Virus record (IMG/VR): IMGVR_UViG_3300025120_000052
Location: 1 to 60,065 of that record
Length of the DNA stretch: 60,065 bases
Direction: 5' to 3' (one strand)
Origin: a virus
Below the pieces are notes generated by a model. The model was not told the DNA's origin. It ran no database searches and saw nothing but the letters and a program-made list of their open reading frames with translations. The number at the start of each line of letters is the position of its first letter. Within the stretch, counting starts at the first letter, position 1. Made by a program: the position numbers and the translations under genes. Positions 49,846-59,688 of the stretch are shown one piece after another.

Positions 49846-52800
49846 ATGGCGAATACTGTAAGAAACTTCATTGCGGGGCGTATGAACAAAACCTTGGACG
49901 AGAGACTCGTTCCCAATGGTGAGTACATCGACGCTTTAAATATCAGATTAGGTTCTACTGAGGCTTCAGAGGTAGGGAGCGTAGAGAACTCTTTAGGCAA
50001 CAGCCAACTCACAACTGTTGAGTACATAGATGGAAGTGCTTTAAGCAGTAGTGCTACCTGCATTGGAGCATATGCTGATGGAGAGCAAGAAACCATGTAT
50101 TGGTTTATCCATGACAACAACTTTACGAGCGCAGGAACGACAGGTAAACTTGACCTTATTGTTTCTTACAACACATCTACCGACACACTTACTTACCATG
50201 TCATTAGCATTGATGATGGTGGCGGTGTAAAGACGACGCTAAACTTCTCCAATACGCATTTGATTACGGGAGTCAACTTGATTGAGAACCTGCTTTTCTT
50301 TACTGACGACCTAAACCAACCTCGCAGGATTAATGTCCAAAAAAACTATGGCAACCCCGTTGCTAACGTTGACGCTTTTCTTGCGGCTGACATTTTAGTT
50401 GTAAAGGCACCGCCTATTACTTCTCCTGTTGTTGTTCCATTTGAGATTGACGGAGAAGAAAACTTTTTAGAGGACAGGTTTATTTGCTTTGCCTATCGGT
50501 ATAAATATGAAGACAATGAGTACTCGGCTACATCTCAATTTTCGGAACCTTCTTTTATCCCAAGTCAATATGAATTAAGTAGCGAATCATTCCTTAATGA
50601 GGGAATGGTAAACTTAAAAAATGCAACTAGAGTAACCTTCAACTCAGGAGGCTCATTGGTTGTTGGGGTTGACTTGTTGTTTAAGGACATGGTCAGCGAT
50701 ACCATTAAGGTAATCGAGAAAATAAATAAGTCCGAGGAGGGATATGCTGACAACACTGATTACACCATCACGTTTGCCAATAGCAAAATCTACACGGTCT
50801 TACCGTCTTCAGAAATACTAAGACTTTACGACAATGTGCCGCTTGTGGCTAAGGCTCAAGCTGTAATGGGCAACCGTTTGAACTACGGAAACTATGCTGA
50901 TGGGTTTGATTTAATTACTCCTTCAGGCTTTAACACTCAATTTACTTATGAGGCTAGTCGTATTTCTCAAGCCGTAGGATTTGAGAGACTTACTGCATCG
51001 CGGTCTTCAGGGACTTACACCGTTAACGGAACTCAGAACATTGCTAATTCTGTTTTAGAGGTTGACTTTAGCGCGGCTGCAAGCACTTTAGTCTCAGGCT
51101 CTACGATTGATTTATCTCTGTCTTTTACTCATTCTACGTTTTCAGGCTCAGTGAGTTCGTATCCTATAGAGCAATCTGTAGACAGGCAACTTAATTTTGT
51201 TTATACGCTGACCCAAGACTATGCAACTATAGACGAGTTGTACAACAGCGCGGACTTTCAGGCAAAAGTTGGGACATCTGCAAACATTCTTCCTGTTTAT
51301 GCTGCAAGTGGAGAGACATCTTGTGATGGTCTGACTCTTACAGATTTGTTTAACTGTGCGATTACTGACAGCTTGCAGGGCGGAAACCCAAGTCCTGTTT
51401 TTAAATATGCGAGTGGCATTAGCGTTTTAGGAAACTCAGTAGCCACCACTCATACCGCAGGAACAAACATTATTGGCTTTCAGTTTCCTGCAATGCAGTA
51501 TGTAGATTCATTGACATCTCCTACTGCATCCGTGTTCGAGTACTACACCGTAAGTGCTACCAATTTAACGTTCTCCGCTTTAGGCAGCCCAACTAGCCTT
51601 CATAGCAATAGGGGTTATGAGATTGGCATAGTGTACATGGATGAATTTAACAGGGCAACTACAGCCTTGGTAAGCCCTGACAATACAGTTTTTGTACCAT
51701 GTAGCGCATCTGCGGATAAAAACTCTATCCGTGTAACTATACCAACTACTCAGGTCGCCCCTGCATTTGCGTCTCGATACAAGTTTGTAATTAAACCTGA
51801 CGAGTCTACTTACGAAACTGTTTACTCAAGCACGTTCTTTTATGACACTGTGACAGCGTCTGACTACTTCTTGTTGCAGGGAGAAAATGCAGCTAAAATA
51901 GAAGAAGGCGACAGGTTAATTGTAAAGAGAGATGTAGATGGCCCCTTAGGTTCCTGCACTTATGCAACAGTCCTAGAAAAGAAAGCGCAATCGGAGAACT
52001 TTATTACCGTTACAGACGCGGGAGGTACAGCAATTAATGTTCCTTCGGGGGTGTACATGCAGATTCGAAGTTCTTCTTTTAATTCTACTTTGACAGAGGA
52101 TGCTTTCTTTAATGTAGAGGCTCCATCGGTAAGTGTGGGTGCAACTCAGTTTGCTAAGACAGTAATAAATTTTTCTCAGGATACATCTACACCTGTAAGC
52201 GGTGTTTATCCTGTGCTTACCATTCCTTCAGGGAGTACAATTAGGTTGAAGTTTGACTTTAACCGAAGGGGTTCGGGAGATGGAAACAACAACTGTGAAA
52301 GAAGGCAATACAAGTTTGATGAAAGCTATACAGCAAGTCAAACCTATAACAGCATCATTGATTGGTTTAATGGTGATAACATTGCTGAGACTTTAAACAA
52401 CGGGGTCTCAACAGTTGGCGGTAACGGATGTGAAATACAAAACATTTACGAGCCTGTTACAGCTACGACAAACAGCCCTAACCCACCAATCCCTAATTAC
52501 TTCTATGGTATCAATCCTAATGAGTGCGTTAACTATTACAGGTGGTACCAAAGCCCTACTAGTAACGAAATTAGGTTTGCTATAAGCGGAACTTTAGGAT
52601 GTGGTAATAGCGAAAAAAAGCGTTCTCGTCTTCGCGCTAGGATAGAACTTTTGAGAGCAGAAAATACTATCGTATTTGAAACTGAACCTCAAGATGCTTT
52701 AGCTGACGTTTGGTACGAATCATCAGATTCTTACAGTATTGATGCTTTAGGCAATCACAGTGGGAATGTGACCAACCAAGACATATCTGCGGGAATTTCA

Positions 52801-54516
52801 GGTGTAGTTGACACCGCTTTCTTTAACTGCTTTAGCTTTGGAAACGGAGTCGAAAGCTACAAGATAAGAGACTCCATTGCGGGTCGCGCATTAGCACTAG
52901 GCAATAGGGTTACAACAGTGGCGGCTCAAGATTACAAGCGTGCTGACCGATTCTCTGACATCACGTATAGTGGAGTCTTTAATAGCGAGTCTAATGTCAA
53001 CAAGCTAAACGAGTTTAACCTAGGGCTTTTAAATTTTAAAGTGTTAGAGGAGTCATTTGGCCCTATCGAAAAGATGTCGGCTCAAGACACCAACATTCTT
53101 GTTCTGCAAGAAGACAAAATTTCTTACGTTCTTGCTACTAAGAATCTAATTTCAGATTCTACAGGTGGAGGAGTTGTATCGTCTGTTCCCGAAATTTTAG
53201 GAACTCAGATTGCCCGGCCTGAAGAATTTGGTATTAGTAACAACCCTGAAAGCTATGCCGAATGGGGTCGATTCAAATACTTTACAGATGCAAAACGTGG
53301 AGCGGTAATTCAACTCTCAGGAAGTGGGCCTAATGAACAGCTAACTGTAATTTCCGAAATAGGAATGCGCGGTTGGTTTAGGGATTTGTTTATCACCAAC
53401 TTTTCTTCTCAAAAACTTGGCGGGTATGACCCTTACATGAATGAATTCGTGTTGGGTAACAACACCACAACACTTCCGGAATTTGTAACCTGTATTGAAT
53501 GCGGGGTTACTCGCAATTACAGCATCCCTGCAGGTGGCCTAAGTGTGTGTTATGATTTGGGTAATACTGTGGGTCTAGTTCCGTTTTCATGGACAGTAGG
53601 CCCGCTAACCGACAACTTTAGTTTTGCGGTGACTTACAACAATAACACCACTAACTACGGGCCGTTTACCGCATCCGGAAGTGTAAACATACCCAAGACA
53701 TCAGTATCGGCTCAACAGCTAGATGTGGTCATGTCAGTAGGAAGTGGCCCCGCCAACATAAGCCTTACTGTTGGATGCCCTAATTCTGACAACATTACAA
53801 TTGTTCTTGTCACCCTTACCAATAATTCTGATTCGGGTAAAACCATTCACAATCAGTATCGGTGGACAGACGGAAATTTTGTTTCTCCTACACATTCGAA
53901 TCAGGTTACGTTCAGTAATTCAACTGACCCTCAAGTTGTATCACAGTATACATCCATAAGCGGCCTGCAAGGGGGAGGAATTATTCCTGCAGATGCTGCT
54001 GCAGTTACTATGATTTCAAACAAATTAGATGTAGACACATTTGATTTAGACCCCACCACGGATAAGTTTTTATTCCTGAGGTCTAACGTTCTTTACAGTA
54101 ACACTCCGGCCTCTATTCAATCCCTTGTAGCTGCTTCTACAAGCATTAACCCAACGGGTAGCGCACCTCAGTACACAGGCAGTTTTTCCATGCCTGCAGG
54201 TTCTGATAACGATTACCTCTATTTGATTTGGGATTATGCAGCAGCCGTAGTAGCTACTTTATGCTACAGCGCAAGCACTCCTGATGACGCATGCTGTCAA
54301 TGCACTTGCACTGCAGGCGTTTGCACGGAGTGGCAAATCACTAATGGCAGCACTCAAAACGTAGTGTTGGCATACGAAACTTGCGGAGGGACTAAATCAA
54401 ACTTAACGTTACCCGCAAACAGCAGTACCACCCTTTGTGTTGACGGGAATGTTTCAATCGTACACGGGCCAACTGAAGGGGTCAGCTTTGACATTGTTAG
54501 TTGCGACTGCACTTAA
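49846..54516 (+). CDS. Large tail protein, muzzle-like
   Basis: 1,556 residues. N-terminus TVRNFIAGRMNKTLDERLVP, NGEYIDALNIRLGSTEASEV, the start of crAss-like muzzle proteins. Then a propeller-like repeat region (ITGVNLIENLLFFTDDLNQP) and long beta parts. The last 120 residues are unusual: a Cys-rich CCQCTC run and further Cys pairs, ending SCDCT. It should form the bulk of the tail tube end. Confidence 0.82.
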   Translation: MANTVRNFIAGRMNKTLDERLVPNGEYIDALNIRLGSTEASEVGSVENSLGNSQLTTVEYIDGSALSSSATCIGAYADGEQETMYWFIHDNNFTSAGTTGKLDLIVSYNTSTDTLTYHVISIDDGGGVKTTLNFSNTHLITGVNLIENLLFFTDDLNQPRRINVQKNYGNPVANVDAFLAADILVVKAPPITSPVVVPFEIDGEENFLEDRFICFAYRYKYEDNEYSATSQFSEPSFIPSQYELSSESFLNEGMVNLKNATRVTFNSGGSLVVGVDLLFKDMVSDTIKVIEKINKSEEGYADNTDYTITFANSKIYTVLPSSEILRLYDNVPLVAKAQAVMGNRLNYGNYADGFDLITPSGFNTQFTYEASRISQAVGFERLTASRSSGTYTVNGTQNIANSVLEVDFSAAASTLVSGSTIDLSLSFTHSTFSGSVSSYPIEQSVDRQLNFVYTLTQDYATIDELYNSADFQAKVGTSANILPVYAASGETSCDGLTLTDLFNCAITDSLQGGNPSPVFKYASGISVLGNSVATTHTAGTNIIGFQFPAMQYVDSLTSPTASVFEYYTVSATNLTFSALGSPTSLHSNRGYEIGIVYMDEFNRATTALVSPDNTVFVPCSASADKNSIRVTIPTTQVAPAFASRYKFVIKPDESTYETVYSSTFFYDTVTASDYFLLQGENAAKIEEGDRLIVKRDVDGPLGSCTYATVLEKKAQSENFITVTDAGGTAINVPSGVYMQIRSSSFNSTLTEDAFFNVEAPSVSVGATQFAKTVINFSQDTSTPVSGVYPVLTIPSGSTIRLKFDFNRRGSGDGNNNCERRQYKFDESYTASQTYNSIIDWFNGDNIAETLNNGVSTVGGNGCEIQNIYEPVTATTNSPNPPIPNYFYGINPNECVNYYRWYQSPTSNEIRFAISGTLGCGNSEKKRSRLRARIELLRAENTIVFETEPQDALADVWYESSDSYSIDALGNHSGNVTNQDISAGISGVVDTAFFNCFSFGNGVESYKIRDSIAGRALALGNRVTTVAAQDYKRADRFSDITYSGVFNSESNVNKLNEFNLGLLNFKVLEESFGPIEKMSAQDTNILVLQEDKISYVLATKNLISDSTGGGVVSSVPEILGTQIARPEEFGISNNPESYAEWGRFKYFTDAKRGAVIQLSGSGPNEQLTVISEIGMRGWFRDLFITNFSSQKLGGYDPYMNEFVLGNNTTTLPEFVTCIECGVTRNYSIPAGGLSVCYDLGNTVGLVPFSWTVGPLTDNFSFAVTYNNNTTNYGPFTASGSVNIPKTSVSAQQLDVVMSVGSGPANISLTVGCPNSDNITIVLVTLTNNSDSGKTIHNQYRWTDGNFVSPTHSNQVTFSNSTDPQVVSQYTSISGLQGGGIIPADAAAVTMISNKLDVDTFDLDPTTDKFLFLRSNVLYSNTPASIQSLVAASTSINPTGSAPQYTGSFSMPAGSDNDYLYLIWDYAAAVVATLCYSASTPDDACCQCTCTAGVCTEWQITNGSTQNVVLAYETCGGTKSNLTLPANSSTTLCVDGNVSIVHGPTEGVSFDIVSCDCT

Positions 54517-54526
54517 TTCATATCTA

Positions 54527-55456
54527 ATGGGAACTCTTGGACAATATTACTTAAACGGCCCTAACCTAGCCACATCCACTGCGGTGTTTACTGACGCGAA
54601 TTTAACCACTTGCGCTCCTGATGGGTTTTACAGTCAATCAGGTTCAGTTCGTCAGTTGCAAAACTGTACACTATTACCTCGTCAACAGTGTTCTAATTGT
54701 GCTAATAATTGCAGGGTTAGCAGCACAGGGCCTTCTACTACGGGGCTGTATTTAATTCTTGCAGACCTTGGGGTAGGCACCGGGGCTGTAAGGGTAAAGT
54801 TTACCCCCGGTGCTACTCCTGATGGAATTCGTGCTATTTACAATGACACTGTTTATAACTCATTTAGTTCTGATGCTGACGGATTGCATGAAATCTCGTT
54901 GCCTACGGGATTAATATTTTTGGGTAACAGTGCTAATGACTGTGGTTTAACAGGCACTACGTACATTCTTGCAGAGTCGGAACTATACAACAATGTATAC
55001 ACCCCTAATGGAAACATTACAAACGTTGCTGTAACTGCAAATAATCTAAGCCTTAGTCCCAACCGAAGTGCGGGCGATTGTTACATGTACTTCCCTAAGA
55101 CCCTTACTTATCCCGCTACCTGCTTAGTTGAAATTGCTCAGTGTTGCGTAGGTCAAACTGCTCCTTCGTGGTCAGTAGAAATTAGCTGCCCTGACCCTCT
55201 TCCCTCAATGAATAGCACTAGGGTGGCTCCTTCAGGTGGATGTACAACATCAGAACCTTACGTTGATACTGTTTACTTAGGTAAAGTCTCAGGTGCTACA
55301 GGAACTCCTATCCTTCACGATTGGTTATTTAATGATTCTTTTGCTTCATCAGTAAGAGCAGATGGAGAATATAAAGTTCAGAACACTGCAGCTACAAACT
55401 CTTATTTAATTACCGTAACAAGCGGAGTAATAACTGCCATTACCGCATGTCCATAA
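54527..55456 (+). CDS. Cys-rich tail-associated beta protein
   Basis: 309 residues from MGTLGQYYLNGPN; an upstream ATG at 54437 lies inside the muzzle-like gene. CSNCANNC near residue 60 and other Cys pairs recall the Cys-rich end of the gene before. The rest is Gly/Thr beta-sandwich (AVRVKFTPGATPDGIRAIYN). Perhaps a tail tip or adhesin. A palindrome follows at once. Confidence 0.65.
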   Translation: MGTLGQYYLNGPNLATSTAVFTDANLTTCAPDGFYSQSGSVRQLQNCTLLPRQQCSNCANNCRVSSTGPSTTGLYLILADLGVGTGAVRVKFTPGATPDGIRAIYNDTVYNSFSSDADGLHEISLPTGLIFLGNSANDCGLTGTTYILAESELYNNVYTPNGNITNVAVTANNLSLSPNRSAGDCYMYFPKTLTYPATCLVEIAQCCVGQTAPSWSVEISCPDPLPSMNSTRVAPSGGCTTSEPYVDTVYLGKVSGATGTPILHDWLFNDSFASSVRADGEYKVQNTAATNSYLITVTSGVITAITACP

Positions 55457-55457
55457 C

Positions 55458-55473
55458 GAGAGTTTAAACTCTC
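55458..55473. repeat. Dispersed palindrome, copy 15 (GAGAGTTTAAACTCTC)
   Basis: Perfect copy between the Cys-rich gene (stop 55456) and the next start (55489), 15 bases before that ATG, with the same flanks (C...A) as the leader copies on the minus strand. Confidence 0.93.
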
Positions 55474-55488
55474 ATTAATCGCTTAAAA

Positions 55489-56331
55489 ATGCCTGTAAGT
55501 AAAACGAACTACACTTTAACGTATAGCCCTCCTGCAAAAGGTTGGCCTTCGTTTTATTCCTATGTACCTGAATGGATGCAAGGAATGAATCAGTACTTCT
55601 ATACTTTCTCAGGTGGTAATTTGTGGAGGCATAACACCAACCAAACACGCAACAGTTTTTATGGGGTTTCTTATCCCACCACCATCACTAGTGTGTTTAA
55701 CCAAGAGCCTATTACCAACAAGCTATTTAAAACATTGGCATTGGAAGGAGACCACGCTTGGGGGGCGACCTTAGTTAGTGAACTTCAAACCACAGGATTT
55801 ATTGAAGCCACTTACTTTGAAGAAAAAGAATCTGATTGGTTTGCTTTTGTGAGAAATCAAGGTGTCGTAAATATTGACACTGCGGCAGAAGCAGCTCAAG
55901 AGTTTCCGTTACGGTCTGCTACAGGAATAGGGAATTGCATAGGTACAGGTGTTGCAGGAACTTTAGTCTCATTTGGGTTTCCTACTGACCTAGACATTAG
56001 TGGAATTGCCAACATTGGAGATAGCGTATACTACAATTTCCCTGTGGCCTCAGGAGTGGTGTTTACTCCTATTTACTTGGGGCAAATAGTATCGTTTACC
56101 ATAGACCTTCCTAACAACTTTAACATTTTCAGTGTAGAACAAGATGTAGCGGGCGGTGGTGTTCTTCCCAACAGTGGCATAGTTGTTTACTATGTCATGA
56201 CTACAAAGAACCTCGTTGCTGAGTCACACGGTATCCTTGGTCACTATGGATTGTTCACTCTAACGAACACCGATACCGAGGCTGTGGAACTGTTTGCCGT
56301 GCGTTCTGAAGTCATGAAATCCTATCCTTGA
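55489..56331 (+). CDS. Hypothetical tail-associated protein
   Basis: 280 residues. MPVSKTNYTLTYSPPAKGWP, SFYSYVPEWMQGMNQYFYTF; the middle is beta with NQTRNSFYGVSYPTTITSVF. I think this start pattern is shared with a conserved crAss-like tail gene, but cannot name it. Its leader holds a dispersed palindrome. Confidence 0.66.
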   Translation: MPVSKTNYTLTYSPPAKGWPSFYSYVPEWMQGMNQYFYTFSGGNLWRHNTNQTRNSFYGVSYPTTITSVFNQEPITNKLFKTLALEGDHAWGATLVSELQTTGFIEATYFEEKESDWFAFVRNQGVVNIDTAAEAAQEFPLRSATGIGNCIGTGVAGTLVSFGFPTDLDISGIANIGDSVYYNFPVASGVVFTPIYLGQIVSFTIDLPNNFNIFSVEQDVAGGGVLPNSGIVVYYVMTTKNLVAESHGILGHYGLFTLTNTDTEAVELFAVRSEVMKSYP

Positions 56332-56338
56332 AACAACG

Positions 56339-56346
56339 TATCTTTG
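56339..56346 (+). promoter_or_regulatory. -7 box (TATCTTTG) next to a start codon
   Basis: Perfect box ending 5 bases before the ATG at 56352, as at 32024. Either a leaderless start or coincidence. Confidence 0.4.
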
Positions 56347-56351
56347 AATGT

Positions 56352-56891
56352 ATGAATGCCCCTTCCCCACAACGTACTGATTTTAAACAGATACTCAGGT
56401 CTTCTCCTGAGGATTTGCTTACTCATGTACACAAAAACCGTGGGGTAATTTGGGAGGAGATTAAGCTATTCTCAGAACAGCTATCTGAAATTACCGGGGC
56501 AGTCGTTCACCACACCCCGGAAATGGAGGAGACTTTTCCGTTGCAGCATCATTTAAAAGACGGCTTGTACACACGAGAAGTCTTTATGCCCAAAGGGGCA
56601 TTGGTTGTGAGTTTCATTCACAAGCAGAATCACCCTTCATTCTTTATGTCAGGAGAGATGTCTATTCTTCTTGACACAGGAGAAGTAAAACGAATTAAAG
56701 CCCCGATGAAAGTCATGACTGAGGTAGGAACTCAACGAGTTGCTTACATGCATGAAGATTGTACGTGGGTGTGTGTATACAAAACTGACGCTCCCACCAT
56801 AGAGGAAGCGGAAAAGGAGGTGTATACCACGGACTATCGGGAGTTGCCCGAACATATCATTCTAAACCAATTACTACTATGTCAGGACTAG
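56352..56891 (+). CDS. Cupin-like virion-associated protein
   Basis: 179 residues from MNAPSPQRTDF; the TTG at 56328 is an alternative start 8 codons upstream. The centre is a cupin-type beta barrel: YTREVFMPKGALVVSFIHKQ, HPSFFMSGEMSILLDTGEVK, then APMKVMTEVGTQRVAYMHED. Small cupin-like proteins of this kind are common in aquatic phages near tail genes; no enzyme activity is implied. Overlaps the next start by 13 bases. Confidence 0.72.
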   Translation: MNAPSPQRTDFKQILRSSPEDLLTHVHKNRGVIWEEIKLFSEQLSEITGAVVHHTPEMEETFPLQHHLKDGLYTREVFMPKGALVVSFIHKQNHPSFFMSGEMSILLDTGEVKRIKAPMKVMTEVGTQRVAYMHEDCTWVCVYKTDAPTIEEAEKEVYTTDYRELPEHIILNQLLLCQD

Positions 56892-57634
56892 TAACAGGTA
56901 TTGTAAGCCTTGGTCTTACGGCCACTACCACGGGTATTTCTATGGCGCAAAAAAACAAAGCGCAAAAAAAACAATCTCAGGCTGAATTCGCTGCTAATAA
57001 AGCTATGCAAGAAGCGCGTAAACGTCTTGATGTAAACTTTGCTGAGGCTCGCTCGATTAGCAAAGACCCATATACTATGGCTATTGAAGCATCATTAGCA
57101 CAAGGTGCTGATGCGGTGCAGGCTTCACGAGAAACTCAACGAGGGGCAGCGCAAGTGGGTAGGATTCAAGCCGCTCAAAATCAAATGGCGGAAGGTCAAC
57201 GGGTGGCATACGGTCAAGAGTTGCAAGCACGAGAAAACGCTATCCTTGATGAGGAGAGCAGGCTTCGTGACATCAACACTCAATTGGATTTAGGAGAGGT
57301 AGCAGGTGCGCAAGAAGCAGCCGCTAGATTTGAAGACGAAGCTAGGCAGGCGGGCCAAGATGTGGTGGCAGGTGTTACGAGTATGGCTCAACAAGGAATG
57401 GCTATGGCTCCTTTGTATTCTAAAACAGGCAACGTAAGGCAGAACGCTAAATTGCAAAAAAGTTTTATGGCCGCTAACGAAAATTCAACTTCGGCTGATT
57501 ATCGCTCTGCTCTTGAAGCAGCGAACCCTATTGATTTTGCAGGGGTAGGGGGCATGAATCAAATGGAATTCAACGCTCTTATCGGTGGAATGGACAGTGG
57601 CTTTATGAGAACGCAAAGTGGGTTGTTTGATTAA
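56879..57634 (+). CDS. Internal virion (cargo) protein
   Basis: 251 residues. Starts with a hydrophobic segment (GLVTGIVSLGLTATTTGISM), then long Ala/Gln/Arg-rich helices (about 30-170), like T7 gp14-type ejection proteins. Placed before two larger cargo-type genes, it is probably ejected with the DNA to build the envelope channel. Confidence 0.75.
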   Translation: MSGLVTGIVSLGLTATTTGISMAQKNKAQKKQSQAEFAANKAMQEARKRLDVNFAEARSISKDPYTMAIEASLAQGADAVQASRETQRGAAQVGRIQAAQNQMAEGQRVAYGQELQARENAILDEESRLRDINTQLDLGEVAGAQEAAARFEDEARQAGQDVVAGVTSMAQQGMAMAPLYSKTGNVRQNAKLQKSFMAANENSTSADYRSALEAANPIDFAGVGGMNQMEFNALIGGMDSGFMRTQSGLFD

Positions 57635-57645
57635 TAAGACAGAGC

Positions 57646-59688
57646 ATGGCAACTTACTATAAATACGCAGAGAGGAACGCAGAAAGCCGAATCAATTGGG
57701 CTGAAGTAGGCAAGGATATGACCGAGATGGTTCGTGAGGAAACACGAATCAGACAAGAGAAAAAAAATGCTATTGACAAGCAGGCTCGTGAAGAGTTTGA
57801 CCGACTGTCTAACCCTCCTATGGGTGAGCATCAAGGGTTTAATGAGTTTACCACAAAGTTTGCGGGCGACACGCAAGAGTATTCTTTAATGGTAGAGAAC
57901 CTTGTTAAGTCAGGGCAAATGAACCTTAGAGACTACACCAACATACGCGCTAATCTTTCCCAAGGCACAGGTGAAGCATTTTCTGTATCTGAGGAATACA
58001 ACGCTCAGTATGAAGAGTTTTTAAAAAGGCAAGAAATTGACCCTGCTACAGGGTTGCCCTCGGCTCAAGCGTATGAAGAGTTTGTTATGGGAACCGCTCA
58101 GGGATTTGGAAACTATTCCAATCATGAACTTTTTATTAGCCCTACCGACGGAAGGGTTAATCTTGGAACGATTGACCCTAAGACAAAAAAGGTAAACAAA
58201 GAAATTGGAAGTTACATTCCTGTCAATCAACTGCGCAATCGAATCAAAAGCAAGTATGACGTATACAATTTAGATGTTTCTAGTAAAGGAATGGTAGACC
58301 AACTTGGTCAAATCATTGATGTAGAAATGCGGGGCGGTGTAAAGACTCGTGAGGATGCACGAAACGGAGACAACTTTCAAGATGCGCTAGATAATTTTGT
58401 GGCATCTCAGCTAGAGATTCCAACTAATGTAACTTCTATACTTACTAATACTTTAGGTACTAACCCTGACACAGGAAATCCTTACCGATTTACTGATAAT
58501 CCCGCAGAGGCTGCTGCAAATCCTGACCTTATTCTTTCCATTGTAAACCCTATGCAACCTGATAGTGGTGTTCCGATGCCTGCATTTGGAGTAGATATGG
58601 ATGAGGTTTTAAAAGACGCAAAGTTAACTTCTGCACAAATTCAAGAAGTTAAAAAGAACAATGAGGGGCAGTTGAAAGCGGCTACTGAGGCCATGAAGAC
58701 AAGCGTTCTTTCTAAGGTTGACGTGATTGAAACCCCACAAGCTGAGTTCAACAATGAAAAAGACCGAGCAGAAAGAGGCCGTGGTGTAAGACAAACTGAA
58801 CAGGCAGTAACAAACATTGCTGATATTTACTACGGAGACCAAAGCGAACTTGACGCAGCCCTTGGATTTGTTCAAGGACTTGACCCATCAGTTAGCAGGG
58901 TATACATTGACCCCGAAAATCCTGACAACGTTCTCATAGAGCGAAAGGATAAGAAAGGAAACATCGTTGTGTTGGAGCCGTTTGTGAAGGGTGATAACGT
59001 AGAAGACTTTGTTAAGAGTGTTGTTACTACTCTCGTCCCTGATGCGGTAGACATTGAGAAAGCATTAGCGAACTCAGGTATTCGTAATGAGGACAGGACA
59101 AAGACAAATTTTGTTGGAGCAGCAGGAGAGTCACGCACACCCGTTGCGCCTACGATTCCAACGTTTGACGAAAAACTTGACGACGATGACGAGTTTTCTG
59201 ATACACCTTCTGATGTACACAAAACTGCATTTGAAGGCGCAACCAATCATACTAAGCAGGCAAACGCAGAGACAGAGTTCTTCTCTAAAGTTGGCATTAC
59301 CAATGCGGAAGTAAGGGCTATTGATGAGAACGAGATAGATGATTTCATCGTTGGGGGTAACATCAATGACAACAGCGTAACTGAGATATTTATTCCCGGT
59401 GTTATGAGTATGCCTATCCTTATCCCGGATGGCAATACCTCGGCTGAATTTGAAGCAATCAATCGCTTCATCTTAAACCACATTAGGAATGGCGGTGCAC
59501 CTCTTACCCCTAATGACTTTAAGGAACTAGACATTGATGAGTTTAGTCAGTACAACAACGAGAAGATGTCCGATGGTTTCTTAGGGCTTGAATGGAATGA
59601 TGGATTGGGGCCGCAACCTATAAGTAATGAGAACGTACAAGTGGCGAGAACTCAAGCTGCCTCCACAATAAACACTAGTGGATACTAA
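57646..59688 (+). CDS. Cargo/ejection-type virion protein
   Basis: 680 residues, helical N-terminus (ESRINWAEVGKDMTEMVREE), acidic middle, ending in a disordered linker and a small C-terminal domain. Its stop overlaps the ATG of the giant gene (TAATG), so the three ejection-type genes form one unit. Confidence 0.72.
   Translation: MATYYKYAERNAESRINWAEVGKDMTEMVREETRIRQEKKNAIDKQAREEFDRLSNPPMGEHQGFNEFTTKFAGDTQEYSLMVENLVKSGQMNLRDYTNIRANLSQGTGEAFSVSEEYNAQYEEFLKRQEIDPATGLPSAQAYEEFVMGTAQGFGNYSNHELFISPTDGRVNLGTIDPKTKKVNKEIGSYIPVNQLRNRIKSKYDVYNLDVSSKGMVDQLGQIIDVEMRGGVKTREDARNGDNFQDALDNFVASQLEIPTNVTSILTNTLGTNPDTGNPYRFTDNPAEAAANPDLILSIVNPMQPDSGVPMPAFGVDMDEVLKDAKLTSAQIQEVKKNNEGQLKAATEAMKTSVLSKVDVIETPQAEFNNEKDRAERGRGVRQTEQAVTNIADIYYGDQSELDAALGFVQGLDPSVSRVYIDPENPDNVLIERKDKKGNIVVLEPFVKGDNVEDFVKSVVTTLVPDAVDIEKALANSGIRNEDRTKTNFVGAAGESRTPVAPTIPTFDEKLDDDDEFSDTPSDVHKTAFEGATNHTKQANAETEFFSKVGITNAEVRAIDENEIDDFIVGGNINDNSVTEIFIPGVMSMPILIPDGNTSAEFEAINRFILNHIRNGGAPLTPNDFKELDIDEFSQYNNEKMSDGFLGLEWNDGLGPQPISNENVQVARTQAASTINTSGY

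Noticed and set aside
51797-51820. Hammerhead-like core CTGACGAGTCT...ACGAAAC on the plus strand
   Set aside because: Stem II would have only two pairs, there is no matching cleavage strand, and the bases are codons of the muzzle-like protein.
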